From: Prolixibacteraceae bacterium
Lineage (GTDB): Bacteria; Bacteroidota; Bacteroidia; Bacteroidales; Prolixibacteraceae
Assembly: GCA_023229575.1 (NCBI GenBank)
Contig: JALNYZ010000027.1
Coordinates: 1-55,947 of the forward strand
Direction of reading: 5' to 3'
Length of the DNA stretch: 55,947 nucleotides
Position numbers and translations under genes: made by a program. Positions within the stretch are counted from its first letter, which is position 1, and each line of letters opens with the position of its first letter. Under the pieces are notes generated by a model, which saw only the letters and a list, made by a program, of their open reading frames with translations, ran no database searches and was not told the origin of the DNA. Positions 25,396 to 34,143 of this stretch are shown here, piece by piece.

Positions 25396-25507
25396 AGTGC
25401 CTAAAGTGAACTAAAGTGCCTAGAGTGCCTAAAGTTATGGACTCCCAACTTTAGGCACTAAGTACTTTAGGCACTTTAGACACTTTAGCGCACTTTAGGC
25501 ACTTTTT
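25396..25507. repeat. Inverted repeat built of AGTGnCTAA units
   Basis: Left half: AAGTGCCTAAAGTGAACTAA and two further units. Right half: the reverse complement, with CTTTAGGCACT, ACTTTAGGCACTTTAGACAC and a final CACTTTAGGCACTTTT. Each unit is 9 or 10 bases. The whole may fold into a hairpin of more than 40 bp with loop around 25436-25447. It fills the entire gap between namZ and the symporter. Related elements occur at 29534-29640, 33916-33931 and 47125-47271. Confidence 0.8.
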
Positions 25508-25508
25508 T

Positions 25509-26951
25509 ATGAACCCACTACTCGTCGCATCACTCCTTTCAGGATATTTCATACTACTGATTTTTGTAGCTTACCTAACCAGCAGGTATGCAACGACCGA
25601 TACTTTCTTTACGGCCAACCGAAAATCACCCTGGTTTGTGGTAGCATTCGGCATGATAGGAACCACCATTTCCGGGGTAACATTTATTTCCGTCCCGGGA
25701 GAAGTCGGGAACTCTGCCTTTACCTATTTTCAATTCATCCTCGGAAATTTTGTAGGATATATGGTGGTAGCCTTCATTCTTTTACCAGTTTACTACCGCT
25801 TGAACCTGATATCCATTTACACCTACCTGGAGGAGCGCCTGGGATTTTATGCCTACAAATCCGGTTCTTTCTATTTTCTGCTCTCGCGCACCATTGGAGC
25901 TGCATTCAGGATGTACCTGGTGGCAGAGGTCCTGCAACTGGCTTTCTTTGCCCATTTTGGCATTCCATTTGGTGTTACGGTGCTGATAAGCATATTACTG
26001 ATTTGGATTTATACGACCAAAGGTGGTGTAAAAACGATTATCTGGACCGATTCGCTCCAGACCATTTTTCTTATTTCAGCCGTTGTCCTTACAATCTATT
26101 TTATCTTCAATAGCCTGGGTTGGAGCTTTGGACAGATGATCCAACAGGTACAAGAAAGTCCCCATTCAAAAGTATTTGACTGGGACTGGCGATCAGGGAG
26201 ATTTTTCGTCAAACAATTCCTGGCCGGCATCTTCATCACCATTGTTATGTCGGGGCTCGACCAGGACATGATGCAGAAGAACCTAACTTGTAAAAACCTG
26301 AAGGAGGCTCAGAAAAACATGCTGACGTTCAGCGCAATATTCGTTGCTGTGGTATGGATGTTCCTAACGCTGGGAGCATTGCTATACATCTATGCAGCGT
26401 CCCACCAAATCGAACTACCTATTAAGAGTGATGACCTATACCCTTTGCTGGCCATCAATCACATGAACCTTATGATCGGCATATTCTTTCTACTGGGCAT
26501 TACAGCTGCCAATTATGCCAGCGCAGATTCTGCCCTAACTTCCCTGACTACAGCATTTTGCATAGATTTTCTTAATTTTGGAAAACATGAAGACCAAAAC
26601 AAAAAACGTCTTTTGAAAATCACTCACATTGGGTTTTCATTGCTCCTGTTTTTTGTGATTATGATTTTTAAAGCAGTTAACAACCAAAGTGTGGTGATGG
26701 CTGTATTTAAGGTCGCCGGACTCACCTATGGCCCTCTTCTTGGGCTCTTTGCCTTCGGCATGCTAACAAAATTAAGGATCAAAGACCATCTTGTCCCAAT
26801 GGTAGTCATTGCCGCACCATTGCTTTCCTGGCTACTAAACAATTTTTCCGAACAATTGCTGAATGGATATCAAATTGGATTTGAACTAATTATAATTAAC
26901 GGGGCGTTTACCTTTCTTGGACTATTCCTGATTAGAATCCGTCAAAAATAA
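25509..26951 (+). CDS. Sodium:solute symporter (SSS family)
   Basis: The 480 residues are almost entirely hydrophobic, with about 13 transmembrane helices, so this is an inner membrane Na+-coupled transporter. SSS features include FFTANRKSPWFVVAFGMIGTTISGVTFISVPG near the N-terminus (sodium site region), YTYLEERLGFYAYKSGSFYFLLSR and SGLDQDMMQKNL. The order namZ-symporter and the adjacent beta-lactamase fusion suggest that it imports MurNAc or muropeptide sugars, like the transporter used for MurNAc by Tannerella (from memory, not verified). Other sugars cannot be excluded. The start codon directly follows the repeat element. Confidence 0.88.
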   Translation: MNPLLVASLLSGYFILLIFVAYLTSRYATTDTFFTANRKSPWFVVAFGMIGTTISGVTFISVPGEVGNSAFTYFQFILGNFVGYMVVAFILLPVYYRLNLISIYTYLEERLGFYAYKSGSFYFLLSRTIGAAFRMYLVAEVLQLAFFAHFGIPFGVTVLISILLIWIYTTKGGVKTIIWTDSLQTIFLISAVVLTIYFIFNSLGWSFGQMIQQVQESPHSKVFDWDWRSGRFFVKQFLAGIFITIVMSGLDQDMMQKNLTCKNLKEAQKNMLTFSAIFVAVVWMFLTLGALLYIYAASHQIELPIKSDDLYPLLAINHMNLMIGIFFLLGITAANYASADSALTSLTTAFCIDFLNFGKHEDQNKKRLLKITHIGFSLLLFFVIMIFKAVNNQSVVMAVFKVAGLTYGPLLGLFAFGMLTKLRIKDHLVPMVVIAAPLLSWLLNNFSEQLLNGYQIGFELIIINGAFTFLGLFLIRIRQK

Positions 26952-26963
26952 ATTTCGTTAAAA

Positions 26964-26996
26964 ATTGTTAAATTTCATTTTTTTTCATTATATTTG
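26964..26996 (+). promoter_or_regulatory. Candidate promoter of the beta-helix lipoprotein operon
   Basis: TATATTTG (26989-26996) matches the -7 box. The -33 box is a weaker ATTG at 26964-26967, 21 bases upstream. The distance to the next start is 63 bases. Confidence 0.5.
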
Positions 26997-27058
26997 ATAA
27001 ACCACTTAGCAGTTATGTCGTCTTAGTAGTAATATCTTCCCTTAAATACCTACCCGGT

Positions 27059-28483
27059 ATGAAAAGCTTATTCGTGACATCGGTTGTTATTCTGGCATTC
27101 CTCCTTGTATGCAGTTGTCAGAAAGAGCATGAAAGTGATTCGAACGGGAAATTGTTGTCTTTTTCGACCGACACCGTAGCTTTTGATACGATATTTACCT
27201 CCATCGGCTCGCCTACCAAGAATTTGCGGGTTTATAATTCAACCAACGATCGGATCATTGTCTCCTCGATCCGTTTGGCAGGAGGAGAAAACAGCGGATT
27301 CAGGTTAAATATTAATGGCGAGGCTACCAACGAAATATCAAACGTAGAAATCCCTGCCCGCGACAGTATTTTTATCTTTGTGGAGGCAACTTTGAACAGG
27401 CTTGGCGTCCATCAGATCATGGTAGCAGAGGACTCCATCCTCTTTAAGCTAAACAGCAAGGAACAAAAAGTGAGATTGGTTGCATGGGGGCAGGACTTCA
27501 AACTTATCCGATCAGAGATGATTAAAACCACAACATGGACAAAAGAAAAACCCTATCTGATATATGGTTATGCATACGTTGATTCGTGTCAGAAGCTTTC
27601 CATTGATCCGGGTTGTAACATTTACTTTCACAAGAACGCGGGACTTTTCATCAAAGGATCCCTGGTTGTAAAAGGAACAACCGCAGATCCAGTAGTGTTC
27701 AAGGGCGACCGCCTTGAAACCGGATATGCCAATTTGCCGGATCAATGGCACGGGATAACCTTGCTCTCTGGAAGTCATAACAATATCATTGACCACTCCA
27801 TTATCAAAAATGCCAACATCGGTTTGCAGGTAGGCAACATCGAAAAAGAGGGCTATGCATCTGTGACTTTGTCTAATACCCGCATTGAAAACATGAGCTG
27901 GTCGGGTATATGGGCGATGAAATCAAAAATCCTGGCATACAACTGTGTTATTGCCAATATTGGTTATTACAATACGGCGCTCCTTCTGGGCGGTGATTAT
28001 CAATTTTACCATACCACTTTTGCCAATTATAACACAGACTATTTCAAACCATTTCGGAATGCCGAAACATTGACCCTATCCAATTATCTGGTCAATAGCA
28101 CCAATGGCACCAAGTATGTAGGGGAACTCACGCAGGCCGTTTTTGGGAATTGTATCATCAGTGGGATGAATCCCGATGAACTTAAAATTTCGATGGACAG
28201 GCAAGGGAAATCCAATTACCTGTTTGATCACTGCCTGATTCAGATTTCAGACACGTTCAAATTACCAAATCCCGACCGATTCGTCAGTCTGCAACGAAAT
28301 ATCAATCCAAGGTTTATCAATCCCCAGAGGGGAATTTTCGAACTTGACACCTTGTCTGTGGCAAAAGACGTCGGGAAGGAGGCCATTGCGAAGATCTACC
28401 CAACTGACTTGAAGGGAGTTGACAGAAACAGCGATGCCGGCGCCGACTTAGGTGCCTTCGAGCGCATCGAAAAGAAAAAATAA
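27059..28483 (+). CDS. Right-handed beta-helix lipoprotein
   Basis: The protein has 474 residues with a lipoprotein signal (VVILAFLLVCSC, Cys about 20) and an N-terminal immunoglobulin-like region (about 35-150; FDTIFTSIGSPTKNLRVYN). A parallel beta-helix follows from about residue 200 to 400 with repeated N-I-x-x-x-x-I and G-I turns (HNNIIDHSIIKNANIGLQVGN). The conserved C-terminal segment is DRNSDAGADLGAFER. Such proteins bind or act on polysaccharide and sit on the cell surface. The first domain is related to choice-of-anchor type modules. It forms an operon with the next gene, seven bases downstream. Confidence 0.83.
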   Translation: MKSLFVTSVVILAFLLVCSCQKEHESDSNGKLLSFSTDTVAFDTIFTSIGSPTKNLRVYNSTNDRIIVSSIRLAGGENSGFRLNINGEATNEISNVEIPARDSIFIFVEATLNRLGVHQIMVAEDSILFKLNSKEQKVRLVAWGQDFKLIRSEMIKTTTWTKEKPYLIYGYAYVDSCQKLSIDPGCNIYFHKNAGLFIKGSLVVKGTTADPVVFKGDRLETGYANLPDQWHGITLLSGSHNNIIDHSIIKNANIGLQVGNIEKEGYASVTLSNTRIENMSWSGIWAMKSKILAYNCVIANIGYYNTALLLGGDYQFYHTTFANYNTDYFKPFRNAETLTLSNYLVNSTNGTKYVGELTQAVFGNCIISGMNPDELKISMDRQGKSNYLFDHCLIQISDTFKLPNPDRFVSLQRNINPRFINPQRGIFELDTLSVAKDVGKEAIAKIYPTDLKGVDRNSDAGADLGAFERIEKKK

Positions 28484-28489
28484 CGGATC

Positions 28490-29533
28490 ATGCATGCAGG
28501 CACAACGCTTCGGGTATGGTTGTTTTTGCTTATTGTTACTTTCCCTGGTGAAATTTTCGGGCAAAACAAATCGACAAAGGACTATAAAATAGTTTTTTAC
28601 AATACAGAAAATCTTTTCGACCCATTCGATGATCCTGCTACCAACGATGGTGAATATACACCTGATGGAAAGTGTCATTGGACTTTCTCCAGATTGAACC
28701 AGAAAATAATGATGGTGTACCGCGCCATCATTTCCGCTTCCAATGGTGCGTTTCCTGATATCATCGGCCTGGCTGAGGTTGAAAATCTTTGGATTCTGGA
28801 ATATTTGCTTAGAAAGAGCCCGCTCACAGAGGCCAATTATGGCATCGTGCACAAGGAATCGCCTGATCCCAGAGGCATTGATGTAGCCCTTCTTTACAGG
28901 AAGGGGTATGTAGTTCCAATTGATTTTCAATTTATTCCGGTGCGTGGAATTGGATCATCCAAATTCTCTTCCAGGGATATCCTTTATTTTAAGGCCCGGT
29001 TCAAAGATGAAGTGATCCATTTTTTCGTGAACCACTGGCCCTCAAGAAGCGGCGGATACATGGAGACGCTTGGAAAACGTAATATTGCTGCAGGGATAGT
29101 TCGCAAAATGGTTGATTCCATGCTGGTAATCAACCCTCAAGGTAAGCTATTGCTAATGGGTGATTTTAACGCGACTCCGGATGAGGATTGTTTTACCAAA
29201 ATTTTGAGAGCAAACAATCAGGCTCAATCCGCCGTGGGGAATACCCTTTTTAACCTTTCCAAAAAATGGATGAGTGAAGGAATAGGTACCATCCGCACCA
29301 GAGGCCTATGGGAAATATTTGACCAGTTCATCTGTTCATACAATCTTCTTAATTCAAGCGGATTACATATTGATCAACAGGAAGCCTCAATCTGTACCGA
29401 AGCTTTTTTAATGGAGGAGGACAAAAGATATTTGGGCAAGAAACCTTTCCGCACCTATCTGGGACCGGTATATCACGGGGGAGTTAGTGATCACCTTCCC
29501 ATCTCCCTGGTAATCAGGGGAGGAAGTGAGTAG
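28490..29533 (+). CDS. Secreted endonuclease/exonuclease/phosphatase family protein
   Basis: The protein has 347 residues with a signal peptide (LRVWLFLLIVTFPGEIFG). EEP-fold motifs: VFYNTENLFD (metal Asn/Glu), IIGLAEVEN (metal Glu), GIDVALLYRKG, FVNHWPSRSGG (catalytic His), LLMGDFNATPDE (metal Asp/Asn) and the C-terminal VSDHLPISL (Asp-His). All catalytic residues are present, so it should be an active Mg-dependent phosphoesterase outside the cytosol. Nucleic acids, lipids or phosphoinositol-like substrates are possible. It is co-transcribed with the beta-helix lipoprotein seven bases upstream. Confidence 0.88.
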   Translation: MHAGTTLRVWLFLLIVTFPGEIFGQNKSTKDYKIVFYNTENLFDPFDDPATNDGEYTPDGKCHWTFSRLNQKIMMVYRAIISASNGAFPDIIGLAEVENLWILEYLLRKSPLTEANYGIVHKESPDPRGIDVALLYRKGYVVPIDFQFIPVRGIGSSKFSSRDILYFKARFKDEVIHFFVNHWPSRSGGYMETLGKRNIAAGIVRKMVDSMLVINPQGKLLLMGDFNATPDEDCFTKILRANNQAQSAVGNTLFNLSKKWMSEGIGTIRTRGLWEIFDQFICSYNLLNSSGLHIDQQEASICTEAFLMEEDKRYLGKKPFRTYLGPVYHGGVSDHLPISLVIRGGSE

Positions 29534-29640
29534 AGTGACTAGAGTGAACTAAAGTGACTAAAGTTTAAGAAATGAAGCCTTAATGAAGCAATAAGTACTT
29601 TAGTTCACTCCAGTCACTTTAGTTCACTCTAGTCACTTTT
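29534..29640. repeat. Inverted repeat built of AGTGACTAA units
   Basis: Left arm: AGTGACTAGAGTGAACTAAA and GTGACTAAAGTT. Right arm (29594-29640): reverse complement units AAGTACTTTAGTTCACT, CAGTCACTTTAGTTCACTCT and AGTCACTTTT. The loop is about 28 bases. The layout is the same as at 25396-25507, but the unit has GAC in place of GCC. It lies between the EEP gene and the outer membrane receptor. Confidence 0.8.
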
Positions 29641-29716
29641 AACTTTTAATTAACAACTTCACTTTAAACTCTTGGACTCCGGCTGCGTCAAAACCTGTAA
29701 ACAACAGAATTGATAC

Positions 29717-32209
29717 ATGCGAAAATTTATTTTACCTATACTGGTTTTCCTAACCCTCTTTACAGCGAACGGTCAAACGCCATCCCCCTATGATCCCAAT
29801 CCCGGAAAAACCCCTGTTGTCCCTTCCAACCCCGCGATAAAAAATTTGGTTGTAAAGGGGAAAGTGATAGAAGCTGAATCTTCCGCACCAATGGGATATG
29901 CCAATGTGGCCATCTTTGTAGCTGCCGACTCGACTGTAGCCGGGGGCATTATGACTGCTGATAATGGCTCATTTGAAATAAAAAACCTTTTGCCGGGCAA
30001 ATATTACCTGAGTGTGAATTTCATCGGCTATGCAAAAACGATTATCCCACTTCAGATTACAACAACAAAGACAATCACTGATGTCGGAACAATAAGGCTT
30101 CAAACCACTGATCACAAAATAGATGAGGTAGAAGTTGTGGCCGAGAAGCAACGCGTCGAATTCAAAATCGACAGAAGAGTGGTCAACGTGAGCCAGAATA
30201 TAGTTTCTACCGGTGGAACGGCCATCGATGTACTGGAGAATACACCTTCTGTTCAAACCGATTTTGAAGGTAACGTCACCTTGCGGGGAAGTTCAAATTT
30301 TACTGTATTGATTGATGGCAGGCCCAGCGTAGTGAAGGGCAGCGATGCCTTGAGGCAATTGCCTGCTGCGGGTATCGATAAGATAGAAATTATTACCAAC
30401 CCTTCTGCCAAGTATGATCCTGACGGGGATTCAGGTATCATCAATGTGGTGATGAAACGAAATCAAAAAGATTCATTCAGTGGCCTCATCAACTTCACTG
30501 CCGGGTTGAGGGATAAATATCGCGGGGATGCAAACTTTACGTTCCGTTCCAAAAAATGGGATTTTATGTTTGGAGCCGATTTCTCAGATATGACCAATCT
30601 TGGTACCAGGGACATGAAGCAAAAGATCACCAACGGGGATACAATTACGACCAGACATACTCTGGCTGACGGGACAAATTACCACAAAGGGCATAACATC
30701 AAAGGCGGCATCGACTATATTCTAAGTCCGTCGACCACTATTGGAATTGTTGGCACCGTGGGATCCATGAGTCATGGAGACGCCAACCTGGGCCATCAAG
30801 TTACCACTTTCAACCTGGCTATGCCATCCACCTATCTCTTTCAGGATAACAACTCATCAAGGGGAGGCAAATATTGGAGCGGCAATGTGAATTTTATACA
30901 CAAATTCACCAAAAAAGGCGGGGATCTTCAGGGATTGTTCTATTTCTCGGGGGAAGACGGAGATGACATAAGCAATCAAATCAATTACAATACGGATGCC
31001 AACTCCAATCCTATTGACCAGAATCCGTATAAATACAGGTCGAACGAAAGTCCTGTCGAACATGAATACAGGACAAAGTTGGATTATGTTTTACCCATCA
31101 ACGAAAAAGACAAACTTGAAGCCGGCTACCAGGGACGGATGCAGAAAAGTAAAGAAAATTTTATTTTTGAAGAGTATGATTACCCTTCCGCCAATTGGAT
31201 AAACAATCCAAAATACAGTAGCCTTGTCGACTTTTCGCAAGACATTCATGCGCTTTACGGAACCTTTTCACATGCCGGCAATAGTTTCTCCTATCAGCTT
31301 GGATTGAGGACGGAATATACGAAGAGGGAACTCAACAGCCAAAGGGACAACAAAGCATATTCATTAAATCGTTTCGACTTCTTTCCCACCATCCATTTGT
31401 CGCAGAAATTCGCCAAAGAGTTTGAGTTGCAAGGCAGTTACTCCAGAAGATTAAACAGACCGGAAGGGTTTATGCTGGAACCTTTCCCGACATTCATGGA
31501 TCCTTACAATATCCGGATCGGAAATCCGGATTTGACCCCTGAGTATACAGGTTCCTACGAGCTCACTTTGCTAAAGCACATCAAGGGTTCATTCGTATCG
31601 CTGGAAGGCTATTTCCGTCAAACCCAGGACCTGATGACACGGATCCAGACGCTTGGAACTGAAAAGATCATGTATTATACCATGGCAAACATGAACAACG
31701 ACTATTCACTCGGAAGTGAGTTGATGATCAACTATGAAATTAAACCTGGTGTGCGTTTGGTGGCCAGTGGGACACTCTACAATTACTGGTTGAAAGGTGA
31801 AATAAATGGTCAGAATGTAGACCAACAAAGTACAAATTTTGACGGGAAACTGAATTTCGATGCAAAGCTGACCAATACAACCAGAATGCAGTTGATGGGT
31901 GTTTACCGCGGACCAACCGTATCGGCCCAGGGAAGAAGGGCTGGCATGTATTTTGCCAATGCTTCTGTTAAACAGGATTTGCTGAAGAATCGTCTGACCG
32001 CAACGCTGCAGGTACAGGATATTTTTGGTACAATGAAATTCAGCGGCTCATCTTATGGTCCGAATTTCGAAAATCAATTCAAATTTAAACGTGAATCACA
32101 GATTGTGCAACTCACCTTGAGTTACACAATAAATAATTTCAGTTCAAAACCAGGTAAAGAAGGGCCTGATTCCTCCGGCAACGAGGGTAGAGGAATGGGC
32201 GAGTTTTAG
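29717..32209 (+). CDS. Outer membrane beta-barrel receptor (TonB-dependent-receptor-like)
   Basis: The protein has 830 residues. Order: signal peptide (KFILPILVFLTLFTANG); carboxypeptidase-regulatory-like beta-sandwich (about 45-130; VVKGKVIEAESSAPMGYANV); plug domain (about 140-235; GTAIDVLENTPSVQTD, DGDSGIINVVMKR); and a large barrel of the OMP_b-brl_3 type to the end. No TonB box is obvious. These proteins take up oligomeric nutrients or export unknown cargo. No SusD partner follows, so it is not a classical SusCD pair. A terminator follows at 32237-32268. Confidence 0.88.
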   Translation: MRKFILPILVFLTLFTANGQTPSPYDPNPGKTPVVPSNPAIKNLVVKGKVIEAESSAPMGYANVAIFVAADSTVAGGIMTADNGSFEIKNLLPGKYYLSVNFIGYAKTIIPLQITTTKTITDVGTIRLQTTDHKIDEVEVVAEKQRVEFKIDRRVVNVSQNIVSTGGTAIDVLENTPSVQTDFEGNVTLRGSSNFTVLIDGRPSVVKGSDALRQLPAAGIDKIEIITNPSAKYDPDGDSGIINVVMKRNQKDSFSGLINFTAGLRDKYRGDANFTFRSKKWDFMFGADFSDMTNLGTRDMKQKITNGDTITTRHTLADGTNYHKGHNIKGGIDYILSPSTTIGIVGTVGSMSHGDANLGHQVTTFNLAMPSTYLFQDNNSSRGGKYWSGNVNFIHKFTKKGGDLQGLFYFSGEDGDDISNQINYNTDANSNPIDQNPYKYRSNESPVEHEYRTKLDYVLPINEKDKLEAGYQGRMQKSKENFIFEEYDYPSANWINNPKYSSLVDFSQDIHALYGTFSHAGNSFSYQLGLRTEYTKRELNSQRDNKAYSLNRFDFFPTIHLSQKFAKEFELQGSYSRRLNRPEGFMLEPFPTFMDPYNIRIGNPDLTPEYTGSYELTLLKHIKGSFVSLEGYFRQTQDLMTRIQTLGTEKIMYYTMANMNNDYSLGSELMINYEIKPGVRLVASGTLYNYWLKGEINGQNVDQQSTNFDGKLNFDAKLTNTTRMQLMGVYRGPTVSAQGRRAGMYFANASVKQDLLKNRLTATLQVQDIFGTMKFSGSSYGPNFENQFKFKRESQIVQLTLSYTINNFSSKPGKEGPDSSGNEGRGMGEF

Positions 32210-32236
32210 TAGTCGTTTTTTGTTTCATTAAATTTG

Positions 32237-32268
32237 AGGCCATTCCACCAAGGGATGGCCTTCTTTTA
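32237..32268 (+). terminator. Terminator after the outer membrane receptor gene
   Basis: AGGCCATTCC pairs with GGGATGGCCT (one mismatch), with a short loop, followed by TTCTTTTAT. Confidence 0.7.
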
Positions 32269-32357
32269 TATTTTCGATTCCCGGCATGGGATAAAGCTAT
32301 TATTATTTATATTTACGGCTACGTTACAAATTTATTTAACTCAATAATTTTATTCTG

Positions 32358-33857
32358 ATGAAGGAGACAAACAAAGTTTCGAGAAGGGGCTTTTTAGGAA
32401 CCGGGGCAGCTGCTGCAGCAGCTATTACTGTCCTCCCCTCCAGCACAATTGCAGGTCTGGGACACCAGGCGCCAAGTGACAAATTGAATATTGCCGCTGT
32501 AGGTATTGGAGGCATGGGACACGGAAATTTAAAAAACTTGAAGTCTGAAAACATTGTTGGTTTATGTGATGTTGACTGGGCATATGCGAACAATTGTTTC
32601 AAGGAATTCCCCAACGCAAAAAAGTACAAGGACTGGAGAGTCATGTACGACCAACTCGGTAAATCAATCGATGGCGTTTTGGTTGCAACAGCCGACCATA
32701 CCCATGCAATTATTGCTTCTCATGCCATTACAATGGGGAAAAGCGTTTATGTACAAAAACCGCTTACCCACACTGTATATGAATCACGGTTATTGACCAA
32801 ACTTGCTGACAAATATCAGGTTGCCACACAAATGGGGAATCAGGGTTCATCGGGTGAAGGTGTTAACCTAACCTGCGAGTGGCTTGCAAATGGTGAAATC
32901 GGGGAAGTGACCAAGGTTGAGGCCTTTACTGACCGACCAATCTGGCCTCAAGGTTTGAATACTCCCAAACAGGGACAGTGGGTCCCCGAAACATTGGATT
33001 GGGACCTGTTTACCGGACCAGCCAAAATGCGTCCTTACAACGAAATATACCACCCGTGGAACTGGCGTGGCTGGTGGGCTTATGGTACAGGCGCCCTGGG
33101 AGATATGGCATGTCATATCCTGCATCCCGTATTTATGGGCCTTCAACTTGGTTATCCAATAAAAGCCCAGGGAAATTCAACCTTGTTATTACAGGATTGT
33201 GCCCCAACAGCACAGAGCGTAAAACTCACCTTCCCTGCAAGAACAACCCCAAAACATGCGAAACTCAAACTGCCGCAGGTCGAAGTCTATTGGTTTGACG
33301 GAGGTATCAAACCAATGCTTCCAGAGCACTGGCCGACAGGAAAAGAGCCAAATGATGCAGGTGGTTGTGTTTTCTTTCATGGCACCAAAGGCATTTTGGT
33401 ATGCGGATGTTATGGCGTTCGTCCATGGATTTTGCGGCCGGATGGCAAGGTCGACAAACCCGGGAATGCACCCAAATTCAGGCGCCGTGTTGAACCACTT
33501 TCCCACGAAATGGATTGGGTTCGCGCAACAAAGGAATCACCGGCCGCAAGGGTTAAAACTGCTTCCGATTTCAGTATGGCCGGTCCATTCAACGAGATGG
33601 TTGTTATGGGCGTATTGGCAGTCCGACTTCAGACACTCAACAAAGAGTTGGAATGGGATGGTCCTAACATGAAATTTACCAATATCACCGCCGATGATAA
33701 AATCAAGATTGTGGTTGAAGATAAATTCAGTATCCACGACGGACACCCAACATTCAACAAAACGTATACAGATCCTGTTCCTGCTGCCGATTTCGCTGCG
33801 GAATTGATCAGGCATACCTACCGGGCACCATGGTCTTTACCTGATATGCCAGCTTAA
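32358..33857 (+). CDS. Tat-exported Gfo/Idh/MocA oxidoreductase
   Basis: The protein has 499 residues. The N-terminus carries a twin-arginine signal (VSRRGFLGTGAAAAAAITVL), so it is folded with its NAD(P) cofactor in the cytosol and then exported. The Rossmann motif is AAVGIGGMGHGNL. The family motif is YVQKPLTHTVYESRLL, with the catalytic-helix Lys of the QKP/EKP motif. YHPWNWRGWWAYGTGALGDMACHILH is characteristic of the secreted subgroup found with DUF1080 proteins in Bacteroidota. Such enzymes oxidise or remodel sugars in the periplasm. The substrate is unknown. It has its own terminator downstream. Confidence 0.9.
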   Translation: MKETNKVSRRGFLGTGAAAAAAITVLPSSTIAGLGHQAPSDKLNIAAVGIGGMGHGNLKNLKSENIVGLCDVDWAYANNCFKEFPNAKKYKDWRVMYDQLGKSIDGVLVATADHTHAIIASHAITMGKSVYVQKPLTHTVYESRLLTKLADKYQVATQMGNQGSSGEGVNLTCEWLANGEIGEVTKVEAFTDRPIWPQGLNTPKQGQWVPETLDWDLFTGPAKMRPYNEIYHPWNWRGWWAYGTGALGDMACHILHPVFMGLQLGYPIKAQGNSTLLLQDCAPTAQSVKLTFPARTTPKHAKLKLPQVEVYWFDGGIKPMLPEHWPTGKEPNDAGGCVFFHGTKGILVCGCYGVRPWILRPDGKVDKPGNAPKFRRRVEPLSHEMDWVRATKESPAARVKTASDFSMAGPFNEMVVMGVLAVRLQTLNKELEWDGPNMKFTNITADDKIKIVVEDKFSIHDGHPTFNKTYTDPVPAADFAAELIRHTYRAPWSLPDMPA

Positions 33858-33880
33858 CAAAAAAGCCGTTACTAGTATAT

Positions 33881-33915
33881 AAAAAGCCGGTGCATAGGAT
33901 GCAGCGGCTTTTTTT
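33881..33915 (+). terminator. Terminator after the Gfo/Idh gene
   Basis: AAAAAGCCG and CGGCTTTTTTT enclose a second small stem (TGCA..TGCA). The T-run is long. An AGTCACTTTAGTTCACT unit of the intergenic repeat family follows at once (33916-33931). Confidence 0.75.
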
Positions 33916-34143
33916 AGTCACTTTAGTTCACTATTTTTTCATGATAATTTGTCTACGGAAATATAAACCGGCACTTGCCGTAATCCAAACAATTTTAGTT
34001 AACAAAATCTAAACTATCCTTAATCTATTTAATACTGTCTATCTTTGAAACTGAATTTATACAAAAATATGCTACTTTCCCCGATCTTTGCGCAGATATA
34101 TTACTTTTGTCGCTCAATTTAGTCAGGGTAATCATCATTATTC

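Noticed and set aside
29717..32209. SusC/SusD polysaccharide utilisation locus
   Set aside because: The receptor is of the OMP_b-brl_3 type and no SusD-like lipoprotein follows.
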